Source: a virus. From it: a stretch of 28,747 nucleotides of DNA. The stretch lies in IMG/VR virus record IMGVR_UViG_3300039190_000024, positions 1 to 28,747 of that record. One strand, written 5' to 3'. Positions 12,001 through 17,461 of the stretch are shown here, piece by piece. A program made the translations under genes and the position numbers. The stretch's first letter is position 1; the number at the start of each line of letters is the position of its first letter. The notes under the pieces are model-generated. The model saw only the letters and a program-made list of their open reading frames with translations, did no database searches and was not told the origin of the DNA.

Positions 12001-13447
12001 TATAACCTACCTGGCCTTCAACATTAGAAAACACATCAGTTGTGAAGTCGTCAACCAAGTCGATGTCTCTTTTAGCTTGAGTACCAAAATTGTATAGCCG
12101 TAGACCAAGGTCAAACTCTATTATAGGTCGAGTTGCTCTAGCAGACTGGTCCAACTCTTCAGCAACGTTGTTGTATCTCGCTGCGGCTGCAATAGTGTCT
12201 GTATGGAACCATCGGTTGTAGCGTGACCAAGCATTTCTATCCACGCTTGCTCTATTAACAACAATGTAATCTTTTGTTCCAGCAAAACTGCTGGCATTGT
12301 CAAACGGTAGTCTGTCCCATTTTCCTGAGCCAAAAGGTACTAAAACATCGTCTGCGTATGCAGCCGGAACTAAAAGGGTTGCTTCACTTACTAGTTCAAT
12401 TTCTGTTCCAACACCTTCAACATACCAGTCGCCAGTGCCGTAAATTGACGGAGTCACTTCGCCTAAGAACGTTACTTTTAAGCCGTTAGTGAATTCTACA
12501 CCGTTGGCACTTGTGTATGTTGACTTGCCAATAATCTCTTCTTCAACATTAATACTAGTATTTTCTTCGATGTCGAATATCTTAATGAAGCCGCTTGTGT
12601 TGATGTCGCTTTCACTTAGGTAAAACAAATGGTTCGGTGCCTGTAGCGGCACAGTAAACTCTATAACACCTTCTTCGGTATATTGCGGCGCAACTTCGTT
12701 GCCGTCAGCATCGAAGAACTTCTGCCCTTTAGTGTATTCGCTAGATACATTCTCGCTTTCTTCATTTGGATCTGGCACAGTAAAGTTGCTGTCGACCGTA
12801 AACGCAAGAGGAAAACCTGGAGTATCGATTTCAAACCTATAAGTTTGTCCGCGATACAAAGTTAGGGTTGGATTAGCAGCGAGTCTGTTTGAGAACTTGT
12901 AAGTAGAGTTGTCGCCCTGATCTTGTACTGTAACCTTGTAAGTACTGATAATCTCTTTTGCCTGACCGGTAACACTAACAGTTTGAGGACCATTAGGCAA
13001 CCAGAAATACTCACGAAAGTTTGCTAGCTTATCCCAGTCTACGTTAGGATTCCATGCATAGAACTCCTGCGTGTTGAGTAAACTATGGTTTGAAACATCA
13101 CCGTTAAAAGCACTTATCTGATTAATAAAGTCAGGATAGTCGCTGAAGAACTCAACGTTATCTAAGTCATCTTTAACCACCGTAGCCGGATCTAACTGAC
13201 GATTTTGTCTTTGCTCGCTAACATCTTCAATATAAGTATCGTCTGCTTGATACGCTTTTGCAGTAGTACGACCATAGAAGCCTGCGATTTTTTCAGCAAT
13301 ACCGGGTTGAACTAACTGATCTAAAGTACTGCCTAATATTTTTTCATTAGCTTTAGTCCTAAAATACTTAGGTAGGTGATTTGCACTCTTTCTGTCTTGG
13401 TCGCCGCCTGCTGGTAGCGGGAAATCGTTTTGGTCAGTATTAGCCAT
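1..13447 (-). CDS. Giant virion structural protein (outer baseplate / adhesion), 3' end outside the window
   Basis: The frame from ATG at 13447 stays open to position 2, giving 4,482 sense codons; I read it codon by codon and found no stop. The C-terminus lies beyond the left edge. The start overlaps the gp6 stop by one base (TAATG). Visible parts are a conserved-looking N-terminal region (residues 1-150), a degenerate cupredoxin-like domain (about 190-293), two carbohydrate-binding-like modules (1446-1488 and 1706-1746), an FG-GAP beta-propeller (2113-2644) carrying two more such modules, glycine-rich repeats (about 3078-3121 and 3427-3502) and a series of beta-rich modules to the end. No signal peptide, membrane segment or enzyme motif was seen. 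Its place after gp25-gp6 is where T4 encodes gp7-gp12, so I infer an outer-baseplate or host-adhesion role. N-terminal sequence of this kind occurs, as I recall, in large structural proteins of marine myoviruses. A direct gp7 homology is not visible to me. Confidence 0.9.
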   Translation of the reverse strand, partial: MANTDQNDFPLPAGGDQDRKSANHLPKYFRTKANEKILGSTLDQLVQPGIAEKIAGFYGRTTAKAYQADDTYIEDVSEQRQNRQLDPATVVKDDLDNVEFFSDYPDFINQISAFNGDVSNHSLLNTQEFYAWNPNVDWDKLANFREYFWLPNGPQTVSVTGQAKEIISTYKVTVQDQGDNSTYKFSNRLAANPTLTLYRGQTYRFEIDTPGFPLAFTVDSNFTVPDPNEESENVSSEYTKGQKFFDADGNEVAPQYTEEGVIEFTVPLQAPNHLFYLSESDINTSGFIKIFDIEENTSINVEEEIIGKSTYTSANGVEFTNGLKVTFLGEVTPSIYGTGDWYVEGVGTEIELVSEATLLVPAAYADDVLVPFGSGKWDRLPFDNASSFAGTKDYIVVNRASVDRNAWSRYNRWFHTDTIAAAARYNNVAEELDQSARATRPIIEFDLGLRLYNFGTQAKRDIDLVDDFTTDVFSNVEGQVGYNVDGVPLTQGQRVLFSADPDQRVNGKIYRVTFLRVNNRNQISLIEEPDAVPHEDEVVLVTNGNENAGQFYWYNGTTWAKAQEKTDNNQSPRFELYDSAGNAFSDVTVYEETSFTGNTVFEYKQGEGSPDSELGFPLSYRTIENVGDLQFNFSLVNKSFVYRVDQTLFTKATDIGYLRKYTDRETFTVQNGWAKTNKNSDQAVIRQFVVEEPTARFEIDVYDRSSSVTDLSVNVLLNQDLQLLETDYTIDRSRENAVVVFNEVLPVDSNVILKVKSSTSKNDNGYYEMAYNLERNPLNNKIGEFTLGEVNDHVQTIAENIRGFEGKFPGANNLRDLGQLDSFGRRFVQHTGPLNLANYHITDKDANIIKALRFNRVEYAKFKRTLLQTAENLGFDGTPRQLLDLTLSRVNASKTTSMPFYFTDMLCVAASRVIDYKVPAGGNNFYALTEPFSLDELSPRSVLVYLNSEQLIHGRDYTFSNEGFVNVSVDLVQDDLIQVVECDTTDGSYIPATPTKLGLYPAFVPQKFVDTTYQEPRTVIQGHDGSIVLAFDDFRDDIILEFENRIYNNLKQSYNVDLFDLDKFVPSDFRTTGYSKDSIDRSMIADFVEWTTIAGNPDYTTNELYQRTNSFTYNYTGGLSPSGKPLNGYWRSVYIQAYDTDRPHTHPWEMLGFSIEPVWWQDVYGAAPYTSNNLILWTDLQNGIVREPGQAEKRNDKYKRPGLLSHIPVDESGNLLSPLDSNYARNFVERLTRDRYKFGDHTPVETAWRRSSEYPFSLITARVLNQPNTTFATGFDLSRMKRNQVGQIIYTETGKVLRLADIAFPNGTDDDVRVSTSGLINYVFDYLASSVQRQHETYKDQLTRVDNQLCIKVGGFTEKEKFNLILDSRNPLNEGNVFLPTENFQVFLNTSSPIDVVSYSGVIIEKVSSGFIVKGYDRENPTFEYYAPIQASTDTVINIGGVSEQFVNWSGAKQYIKGQNVRYDNLFYRVIESHVSSDTFDSTKFRRINSLPQVGGRDAVLRKTFESRISEISYGTVLPTIQGVVDFMLGYEARLKEIGFKFEFFNNESSQVEDWTYSVKEFLFWTTQNWAAGSIITLSPGAEQVMFERDFVVVDDVFDNFYPYSLLAADGRKLDRRFSSTTRSNQNEFGLRSVNTAAGIYNIKLPLVQKEHVILLDNRSVFDDIIYDQEAGYRQERIRVTGYRSDKWNGGLDIPGFVYDSAVVVDWEQWTDYAIGTLVKYKEFFYVSLFDISGSSSFDTNAWERLRERPEAKLIPNFDYKINQFADFYDLDSDNFDVEQQKHAQHLTGYQKRQYLQNIINDDVSQYKFYQGFIQDKGTRNALTNLFDALGSSDKDSLEFYEEWAIRLGRYGDTDNAEVIEFRLDESKFRLSPQPIELVNRLPENAVDNVYRQRPFEIYAAPENYDSKPFTTVTSDPFELRSAGYVREDDVAYRVTNAIDILDGNVDSVAYGDYIWVVGLDEDWDVLEHVRTVLNVVKVTSISDTQAELTFNTNTNSLSDGQFIGVQNLTEGNNNFYRIDNLTSDTATVTIPEGANIEDEEEDVFGYVSTLRSVRVTDLEQAETVVQQQLSPSQRIWVDGDSYNNWTVYENQEVYSQTNNIINPAPNNAESDYAKGLSASQDNTKVAIGDASNGTGVVYIYARATEANNLLLQTTINSPFLLQPTIALDTNNSFGASVALSPDGNYLAVGSPNASDIASPFVGPYVAGDEYEDGDIVSYSAQLWEAQSSISSGTTEYPSAGSSVWEQVFNIPVSISKPSNGFTSQGAFSVYERAGRAWNYEGSYVLPGTVGGSNAAKDVDFAQQGDLYRLHVSTNSSVYVVKNGVDETGERFNWELDKDPSFRGDWSSVQSQINFATGDVVSYTDNGTTELYKAKTLVSAGSTNPKDNTSQWESLDTNITVESFVPHVLTKDLYGEDVFEDTDLIEYAVQTSVSTNGQIMAITAVTEDLSSADSTSEPTVTNRVLIYRIQNGRYSLRQIIDPVTTDTRFGESISVSPNGEFLVIGEPGSDVYAYDQGRVRIYKQVNGRYEFLQTLISPRDEVVEMFGFKVSATDTSIAVTSFNGDQIIPTTFDKTASNETIFDDGFTSFAELIINSGSVTVFDNVDGTFLLADTLDYSDARNGQFGENLVAVRNHVYVGLPRFRTDNLFGAMSDYRRERDAKAWFKRRVPNPIVDLNKMKEIFLFDTRTNQLVTYLDYIDVRQGKIAGPAAEEIDFRTSVDPARYNITDDTRYFDEVNKWEDSFVGRVWWDQSTARFTNPYQGDAVFQSANWNRLIPGASIDVYEWVASDVIPSEWDDLADTTEGIARGISGQTKYGDAVYSSKLRYDPVARVFSNVYFFWVRNKFTMPAVLGRSITTGNIARLIKNPFQEGYQFTSFMTDNRFVMYNVDSLVTGTDTALAVSYYTLENQEQNVHNEYQLLSEGLSTSLPKRDIERKWVDSLVGYDEQSRIVPDPTLSPRQKYGTLFSPRQSWFVNMLEARKQVVERANISLKKLPIVDSRDLTTMLSEDEIPLVDEKQYDYEVDTVEELRFIGTSRAQTASISVEVENGSVTDVNIDVSGRRYRDPAYTEESTGPRNGPAVTVIGTGENLDIDLFINNLGQVVDFDIINPGQGYNDNVQVQVRPVNALVRSDSTIAGRWAIYSLNTATGEWERTETQKYKVSDYWDYIDWYAEGDNQFTLVKFLIDGTYQLPSIDDSIGDVVKIANVGSGGWLLLRKVNDVDTDDFAVNYETIGRQDGTIEIKSILYDNPENLVGFDVARYDGKFFDTEPATETRLIMKALKEDLLTDDLAVDYNQLFFASVRYVFSEQLNVNWAFKTSFVKAKHNVGALEQRITFRNSSLPSYNDYVEEVKPYKTNIREYVSSLDRLEETNSVVTDFDLPPRYNERERKILPVPVTVQDNRIVGPEAFFDDFPDKNWRDNVGFKVTSIEVAEAGSGYQVAPDVRIEGGGGSGATARAFIGKGGVVNVRVINSGSGYLSAPTVTLTPPGGAEGVNARAIAILGDSVVRSMRVSIKFDRVSGKAIILSLNQRKTLTGTGVNVVFDLDWPMDLKTNNVEITRNGEEVLRSEYSFRNVVDSSLSYTRYNGQIEFVNPPLAGETIIVDYKKSPELLNAADRIEYLYAPTSGMPGIDIPQLMTGVDYGGVEVKSFDFDTATGWNNDAWSVGGWDVYDTTYEDLVFRPDGSTIILELDTPLEDNVEYNVYKNGTRIDDPAFDTSSVVTNEDALIPTLVGDGSTTIVNLGEWDIPADDGDVFIIRKTTSDGSFAPDPDSFDTQLTGGRLDYGNATGLNAEDIIVDGDNFVTPTTSAGPEEMVPGQVLDTVNIKVFERLGDGQGEIINQSYIADGTTDTYSIGIRPNSLDAVIVKVDGDILDDSLYTINYADLTVTFDPVLADQQRLTILTVGMSGNNVLNTNVIEADGSTTDFVTAVRFQESFSTLVLVNGVRVTSPEVVTVEEDSRLVIQFAVAPAQGSVIEYVITDPQSDIRSYSRVLKDTFTVVEDSSAYNLTQEPIEQEPVEFFVLVELDGFIKSPGYSKEFVVEDANVVEYQLDTFQIPQRTISPSQVRVFNNNVELRRNVDFIVDFPRSSVRLDSTAFVLGDVLTVYYTGDADYFIDGNELQFTEEPTLGSVVNVYQFSNHDVLDADRYSYSVLERSALTLNEAAEDAYNELRSGKIELRNTAAGVQYVWVAVNGKLLTPSEDYTLSADRRVLFLTDGLDIDDELEILHFSAPIQSPRMAWTKFKDILNRTHYKRYDNDLGQELTESLLPDDLYMEVLDASKLPVPSKSANKPGIVFVDGERIEYFVRDTNNNMLRQLRRGTLGTGVKDEYPAGTAILDNSSSKNIPYADELESREIENDGSSTVFDTVFNLSGFDLKQGQNYRDFFEVFVGGRRLRKNAMQMYQFDMVDDNGDIVQATAPDSPAGDAAVEKEFDIIVDPNTGNVSLELTELPITVVPNVGDPDNPTIYNDRIVMMRKTGSL
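2942..3169 (-). repeat. Glycine-rich tandem repeat region in the giant protein
   Basis: Residues 3427-3502 carry two copies of the unit 'V..(V/I).V..(A/S)GSGY..AP.V.(I/L)', with a GGGGSGATARA segment between them and PPGGAEGVNARA after. A weaker related unit occurs at about residues 3078-3121 (IINPGQGYNDNVQVQV). Units of this kind are common in phage tail and baseplate proteins and probably form a compact beta structure. Confidence 0.6.
6263..6421 (-). other. Carbohydrate-binding-like module 4, inserted in the propeller
   Basis: Residues 2343-2395 contain GDWSSVQSQINFATGDVVSY, then LYKAKTLVSAGSTNP and SQWESL. They share the GD.V.Y....Y.A.......P......W..L layout of module 3 and lie between the weak third propeller blade and the fourth. 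Confidence 0.55.
6701..6841 (-). other. Carbohydrate-binding-like module 3, inserted in the propeller
   Basis: Residues 2203-2249 contain YVAGDEYEDGDIVSYSAQLW, then EAQSSISSG, then YPSAGSSVWEQVF. The Y..GD.V.Y....W.A........P......W..V layout matches CBM5/12-type modules. It begins about ten residues after the strand ending in AVGSP of the second FG-GAP blade, so it looks like an insertion in a propeller loop. Confidence 0.55.
8210..8332 (-). other. Carbohydrate-binding-like module 2 in the giant protein
   Basis: Residues 1706-1746 repeat the CBM5/12-like layout with DWEQWTDYAIGTLVKYK, then FFYVSLFDISG and NAWERL: an opening Trp, Y..G..V.Y, a central aromatic pair and a closing W..L. It is the second of four such modules, all similar in length (41-53 residues) and aromatic spacing. 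Confidence 0.5.
8984..9112 (-). other. Carbohydrate-binding-like module 1 in the giant protein
   Basis: Residues 1446-1488 show the spaced pattern W..(A)..Y..G..V.Y....Y.V...H......F....F..I, with fragments FVNWSGAKQYIKGQNVRY and LFYRVIESH. This is the layout of short CBM5/12-type modules, whose exposed aromatics bind chitin or other polysaccharides, and of related modules in phage tail proteins. Ligand and function are inferred from pattern only. Confidence 0.45.
12569..12880 (-). other. Cupredoxin-like domain lacking copper ligands, in the giant protein
   Basis: Residues about 190-293 of the giant protein follow the pattern of small cupredoxin-like beta-sandwich modules common in marine phage structural proteins. 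They show LTLYRGQTYRFEID, then GVIEFTVPLQAP, then HLFYLSESD and SGFIKI. Copper-binding members normally carry His after the first strand and a Cys-His-Met set after the 'AP..LYY' strand. Here those places read GFPLAF and LFYLSESD, so the ligands appear to be lost. A structural role is inferred. Confidence 0.5.
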
Positions 13448-16400
13448 TAGTAACTAAAACCTCCTGTGCTGTTAAGAGTACCAACTGACGGAGAACTTTG
13501 TAATCCTTTGTTTGTTGATATATCTGATGTTGTAACGACATTGCCGTTAGCATTCAAACGTGATGCTGTTATTTCGTCTATTAGTAGAACGTCATTTACT
13601 GTTGCGCCGCTAATAAAAATTTCGTCTGGTTCAGAACGTATTTCAAACAAGCTACCGAATGCCTGTTCTAGTTGGTTCGGAACAATTATAAATGTAACTA
13701 AGTCTGGTGCCATTCTATTCATAACATAAGTTGCTAATTCTTGGAAGAAGAATGTGTCACCGAAGTCCCAGTTTTCTATAGCAAAGTACTGATTAACAAG
13801 TCCAATGATACGTGTTTTGATGTCGTTGTCATTTAACACTTGGTCAGGGTTCTTTACTGCTTTAAATGTTGCTTGCAAATCTTCGTTCGCCTTTGAGCCA
13901 AATAATACTTTGTACTTAACCGGATGATAAATCACTTCGTCACTGATTGACTTAATCTGATTAAGTTTTGCGCCGAACGATCTAAACAACTGATCCGAGC
14001 TCGGTGGCAGTGGTCTTGTTTCTAACTGACCGTCTAAGAATAGCCTATACTGTCTATCGTAGCCTCGTGTTAGCAGGTATGTGTCCATTACGTTACTTGC
14101 ACTCGGATCTATTCTATTGTTCGGGTCTGCTGTATGCACATACTGAAACTTCAAATTATCACGGCCAGTAAATGCTTTATAATCGCCTGTTATAGAAAAA
14201 GTTAATGTATTAGCGTTGAATCTTTTAAACAAATCTACATCGTAAAAATAAAACACTGCGCCGTCATCAAGTTCACTTAGAACAAGGTCGTCACTCTGTG
14301 TCATACGAAGTTCGACACCAGCTTCTTCAGCATTAACATACCTAAAGTCTTCAGTTCCTGCTGACGTTACATACTTTTCTTGTACTATAGTCTTACTTAG
14401 TATAGTTGTATTTCCCGTATTTGGGTCGATATACTCAGGATTAACAATCTCCTCAAACAATGCAGGATCATCTGATACTCCATCGTCGTCACTGTCAAAG
14501 AAAGTAAGTTCAACTCGAGTACTGTCTACATAACTTTCTTTATCTCTGTACTCAGATAATATTTCCCAGGTATAGTCATTAGTAAACGGAGCTAGGCTGT
14601 CTGGCGCATTGTTAATATTCAAGACTGTGATCTTGTCTTTGATAATCTTTCCTGTACGACTATCAAATATCTTGTCTGACGAGTCGTAAAAGAATCGTAT
14701 CTCTTCGTCACTTTCGAATACATATCGAAGTCCACGATAAAAGACCTTGTATCTTTCACCCGAGGTTTCAAACTTAATCAGCCAGCTCGCATCTAGACCC
14801 TGGCCGCTGGTATCGCCAGCAAAGCCTGTATTAAAGTCAGCATTAGCATTTAGGTTCGAAGCTCTAATTATTTTCCAACGCTGGTCGTCGACATCGAACC
14901 TCAGTCCGAAGTTGTTAAACGCAAATGCTTGATCAATAACTTGTCTTTTTACATCGTCAAGTAGCGAACCTGCCAACTTAGGACGTATCTCAGTCAATAT
15001 TGCACCTGTTGGTATATCATCACTGAGTGCAATACCGCCCGATGTCGAAGTAATAAGTTGGTCTACACCGTTACCTGCAACATTAAAAACTTTTGTCCAA
15101 AGTTCAGTCTTGTGTCCAACTTCGTTTGGCGTTCCTACTTGTAATGCGTTATCTTTATCGAAGTACCTTCCTGAAGGAGCAACAAACTTTAATAAGCTGG
15201 CTGACTTCACATATCGAAGGTTCGATGTAGTAAAGGTTCCAACTCTAGCATATCCGTCAGACGGAGTTGTTTGGTTGTCACTAATAAATCCTGTGAATGT
15301 GTTATTATCTTTAGATATCGAAACCCAAAATACATTTAAGTCTTCTGCACTGATCTCAGGATACTGATCAAAGTAAAAATGATTTACTCTTTTGTCTTTA
15401 AAGATTGGTTCGATCTCGTTAATAATAACGCCTTCTATATCAGTTTGTGTCTGAAACGAAAAAGAAGTAGACCTGTCAATAAATTCCTTATAAACAATAC
15501 CATCATTACCATAAAGGTTAGTACTACTGTACTTGCCAGTTGCATCAACTAAGTCAAAGTAACGAGAAATACCACTCGATGTACGGTTAACTGATTTAAC
15601 TTTTACAATTTCTTGGCTAACTGCTAGAGGAGCAACGTTGTAGTCCTCACCTGTAATCATTCTGTTCTGAGTGTAGTAAGTTGCAGGAGCATTAGCTTTA
15701 ATACTAGCGTTAGTCTCGCTTACTGTTGAGTTTGATACCGTGGTCTGTAGACTAACAGTAAATGTAATTTCTTCTTGTTTACCTTGCTTACTTAGGTACG
15801 GTATACTAAAGTTAATACCTGATAGTGCCGCAGGAGTAATAATCATACTTCTGTTTTCACTTACCCTGTAATATGTTCTGAAGTTACCTTTTGGCAACTC
15901 GCCAAATACACCATCAGAAAAGATCAAGTTAATTCTATCATCAACACGAGTTAGTACGCTGTACACATTTCTGATGTTATTGTTGATACTGTTATAGATA
16001 ATATTGTTACCTTCAACTGAATCAACCTTTGTCCATAGTTCTTGTTCGTTACCGTTTGCATCTAACTTGTAGAGCCAAACGTCTGTATCGTTGATGTTAG
16101 TTGTGTCAACAGCAACAGTTTGATTAGCTACAGGCTGAGTTACTGAAAACTGTCCGTTATCAAGTGTACCTTGACGGAAGTGTGCAAAGAAACCTGTGTT
16201 AGTACTGCTCGGTCCACGCCCGTCATTCTTATAAATGAAAGCAAAGTTGTTACCGGCTAGTGGTGGCTCTTCAAGCAAGTTGCCATCTTCGATATCTGTT
16301 GATACAATCTGGAACGGTGTGTTTCTACCTTCAACTGCTTTTTGGAAACTGAAGACCGGCACTGTTGTATTAAGACCGTTAACTCTGTACTGCTCAGTAG

Positions 16401-16947
16401 GAACGCCTGCAACGTCTTCTCTCTTGACTGGCTGACCGAACACACCGTTTAATGGCAATGCAGTGTTTAGAACCTTAATAAACTGTTCAAACCAGTTTGC
16501 GTTTGTGCTGTCGTTCCACTGGATAGACTGGCCTTTTAGATTCACGCCGTTGCTGTCTATCAAGTCTTCTGATGTACGTACAGCGGTAAATCTTAAGAAG
16601 CCGTTAGCTGCTTGGTTTCTGCTTGGGTTGTAGCTGATAAGCCTAGCAAGGCGCAGAACACTTTCACGACGCTCTGCCAATTCGAGAAAGTTCTCACGAG
16701 CGTTTAGGTCTATACGAAACGCAAGGTTCTGACCTAAGAAAGCAATCAGGTCAATCAACGCAAGGTATTCAGACGATTCGATGTAATCATTAAAATCTTC
16801 TGGATAGTTCTCACGCAAATATGAGATCATAGTGCGTCTTAAATTGTCGAAATCGTAGCTTTGAAAATCTGCATTACGAAATGTTTGGTAGACTCTTTTC
16901 CAGTCCTCTGCGACTAGTAAACGATTCTGACGATCTGTAGCTGACAT
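13447..16947 (-). CDS. gp6: Baseplate wedge protein gp6
   Basis: This 1166-residue protein is the T4 gp6 homologue, the wedge subunit that forms the inner ring around the hub and connects wedges in the baseplate. The N-terminus (residues 1-110) has the family look (YDFDNLRRTMISYLRENYP, then ALIDLIAFLGQNLAFRIDLNAR). The most diagnostic stretch is near residues 419-440 (YYTQNRMITGEDYNVAPL), typical of the J-like domain. The C-terminal part has DIKTRIIGLVNQYFAIENW and FFFQELATYVMNRM. At 1166 residues it is far longer than T4 gp6 (about 660); the extra length lies mostly in the C-terminal half, including an acidic DSDDDGVSDD loop near residue 817 that resembles a calcium-binding loop. The start is preceded by GAGGAAAGCAC. 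It follows gp25 after 53 bases and overlaps the giant gene by one base. Confidence 0.9.
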   Translation of the reverse strand: MSATDRQNRLLVAEDWKRVYQTFRNADFQSYDFDNLRRTMISYLRENYPEDFNDYIESSEYLALIDLIAFLGQNLAFRIDLNARENFLELAERRESVLRLARLISYNPSRNQAANGFLRFTAVRTSEDLIDSNGVNLKGQSIQWNDSTNANWFEQFIKVLNTALPLNGVFGQPVKREDVAGVPTEQYRVNGLNTTVPVFSFQKAVEGRNTPFQIVSTDIEDGNLLEEPPLAGNNFAFIYKNDGRGPSSTNTGFFAHFRQGTLDNGQFSVTQPVANQTVAVDTTNINDTDVWLYKLDANGNEQELWTKVDSVEGNNIIYNSINNNIRNVYSVLTRVDDRINLIFSDGVFGELPKGNFRTYYRVSENRSMIITPAALSGINFSIPYLSKQGKQEEITFTVSLQTTVSNSTVSETNASIKANAPATYYTQNRMITGEDYNVAPLAVSQEIVKVKSVNRTSSGISRYFDLVDATGKYSSTNLYGNDGIVYKEFIDRSTSFSFQTQTDIEGVIINEIEPIFKDKRVNHFYFDQYPEISAEDLNVFWVSISKDNNTFTGFISDNQTTPSDGYARVGTFTTSNLRYVKSASLLKFVAPSGRYFDKDNALQVGTPNEVGHKTELWTKVFNVAGNGVDQLITSTSGGIALSDDIPTGAILTEIRPKLAGSLLDDVKRQVIDQAFAFNNFGLRFDVDDQRWKIIRASNLNANADFNTGFAGDTSGQGLDASWLIKFETSGERYKVFYRGLRYVFESDEEIRFFYDSSDKIFDSRTGKIIKDKITVLNINNAPDSLAPFTNDYTWEILSEYRDKESYVDSTRVELTFFDSDDDGVSDDPALFEEIVNPEYIDPNTGNTTILSKTIVQEKYVTSAGTEDFRYVNAEEAGVELRMTQSDDLVLSELDDGAVFYFYDVDLFKRFNANTLTFSITGDYKAFTGRDNLKFQYVHTADPNNRIDPSASNVMDTYLLTRGYDRQYRLFLDGQLETRPLPPSSDQLFRSFGAKLNQIKSISDEVIYHPVKYKVLFGSKANEDLQATFKAVKNPDQVLNDNDIKTRIIGLVNQYFAIENWDFGDTFFFQELATYVMNRMAPDLVTFIIVPNQLEQAFGSLFEIRSEPDEIFISGATVNDVLLIDEITASRLNANGNVVTTSDISTNKGLQSSPSVGTLNSTGGFSY

Positions 16948-16969
16948 GTGCTTTCCTCTGTTATCATAG

Positions 16970-16977
16970 TATTTATT
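16970..16977 (-). promoter_or_regulatory. Candidate T4-type late promoter before gp6
   Basis: The leftward strand reads AATAAATA here, seven of eight matches to the T4 late box TATAAATA, 23 bases before the gp6 start and inside the only sizeable gap (53 bases) of the structural cluster. A transcript starting 6-7 bases downstream would leave a short leader containing the GAGGA ribosome-binding site. Confidence 0.5.
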
Positions 16978-17000
16978 TGAAAGAGAAAACTACGTATATT

Positions 17001-17453
17001 TTATGCAATCAAGCCGTTGGCTTCATCAAATTGTAAGCGTAGATACTCGGATATGTTGTAGTCTAGGAAGGTTAGAACGCACTCGATTTGTATGCCGTTG
17101 ATGTAGCTGTCAACAATAACCCTGTCTACAGCAACCCTTGGGTCTGAGTTAATTATAGTTTCGACGTTTTCAATAATAACCTGCTTGAGTGCTTCTGTTA
17201 GAGGCTCGTAAAGAACTTCCCAAATAATAGTTCCAAACTCTGGATTCTCTAGTTTTTCGCCCTGGCGAATGTTAAAGTGATTTATTAAGTCCTGCTTGAT
17301 AATAGCGATATCGTAAAGACGAAATCCGTCGTTTTCTATATTGACAGTACTGATGCCACGATAGATTGTATTAGGCACAGATTCTCTGTTGCTGTTAGCA
17401 CCAGACTGTCTAGACTGTACTCTCTTGTAAAGGTTTTTCTCTAATGAGCTCAT
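17001..17453 (-). CDS. gp25: Baseplate wedge protein gp25
   Basis: This 150-residue protein is the T4 gp25 / GpW-gp25 family wedge component, which sits next to gp6 and gp53 at the core of each wedge and helps trigger sheath polymerisation. The family signature is clear: RQGEKLENPEFGTIIWEVLYEP (R63 to P84) and the DPR turn at 104-106, followed by the C-terminal beta strands. Length is normal for the family (T4 gp25 is 132 residues). The start is ATG at 17453, eight bases after the gp5 stop. The nearest purine-rich stretch (AGAGG) lies at the end of gp5, so translation may be coupled. The order gp5-gp25-gp6 is that of marine T4-like phages. Confidence 0.93.
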   Translation of the reverse strand: MSSLEKNLYKRVQSRQSGANSNRESVPNTIYRGISTVNIENDGFRLYDIAIIKQDLINHFNIRQGEKLENPEFGTIIWEVLYEPLTEALKQVIIENVETIINSDPRVAVDRVIVDSYINGIQIECVLTFLDYNISEYLRLQFDEANGLIA

Positions 17454-17461
17454 GGTAATAT

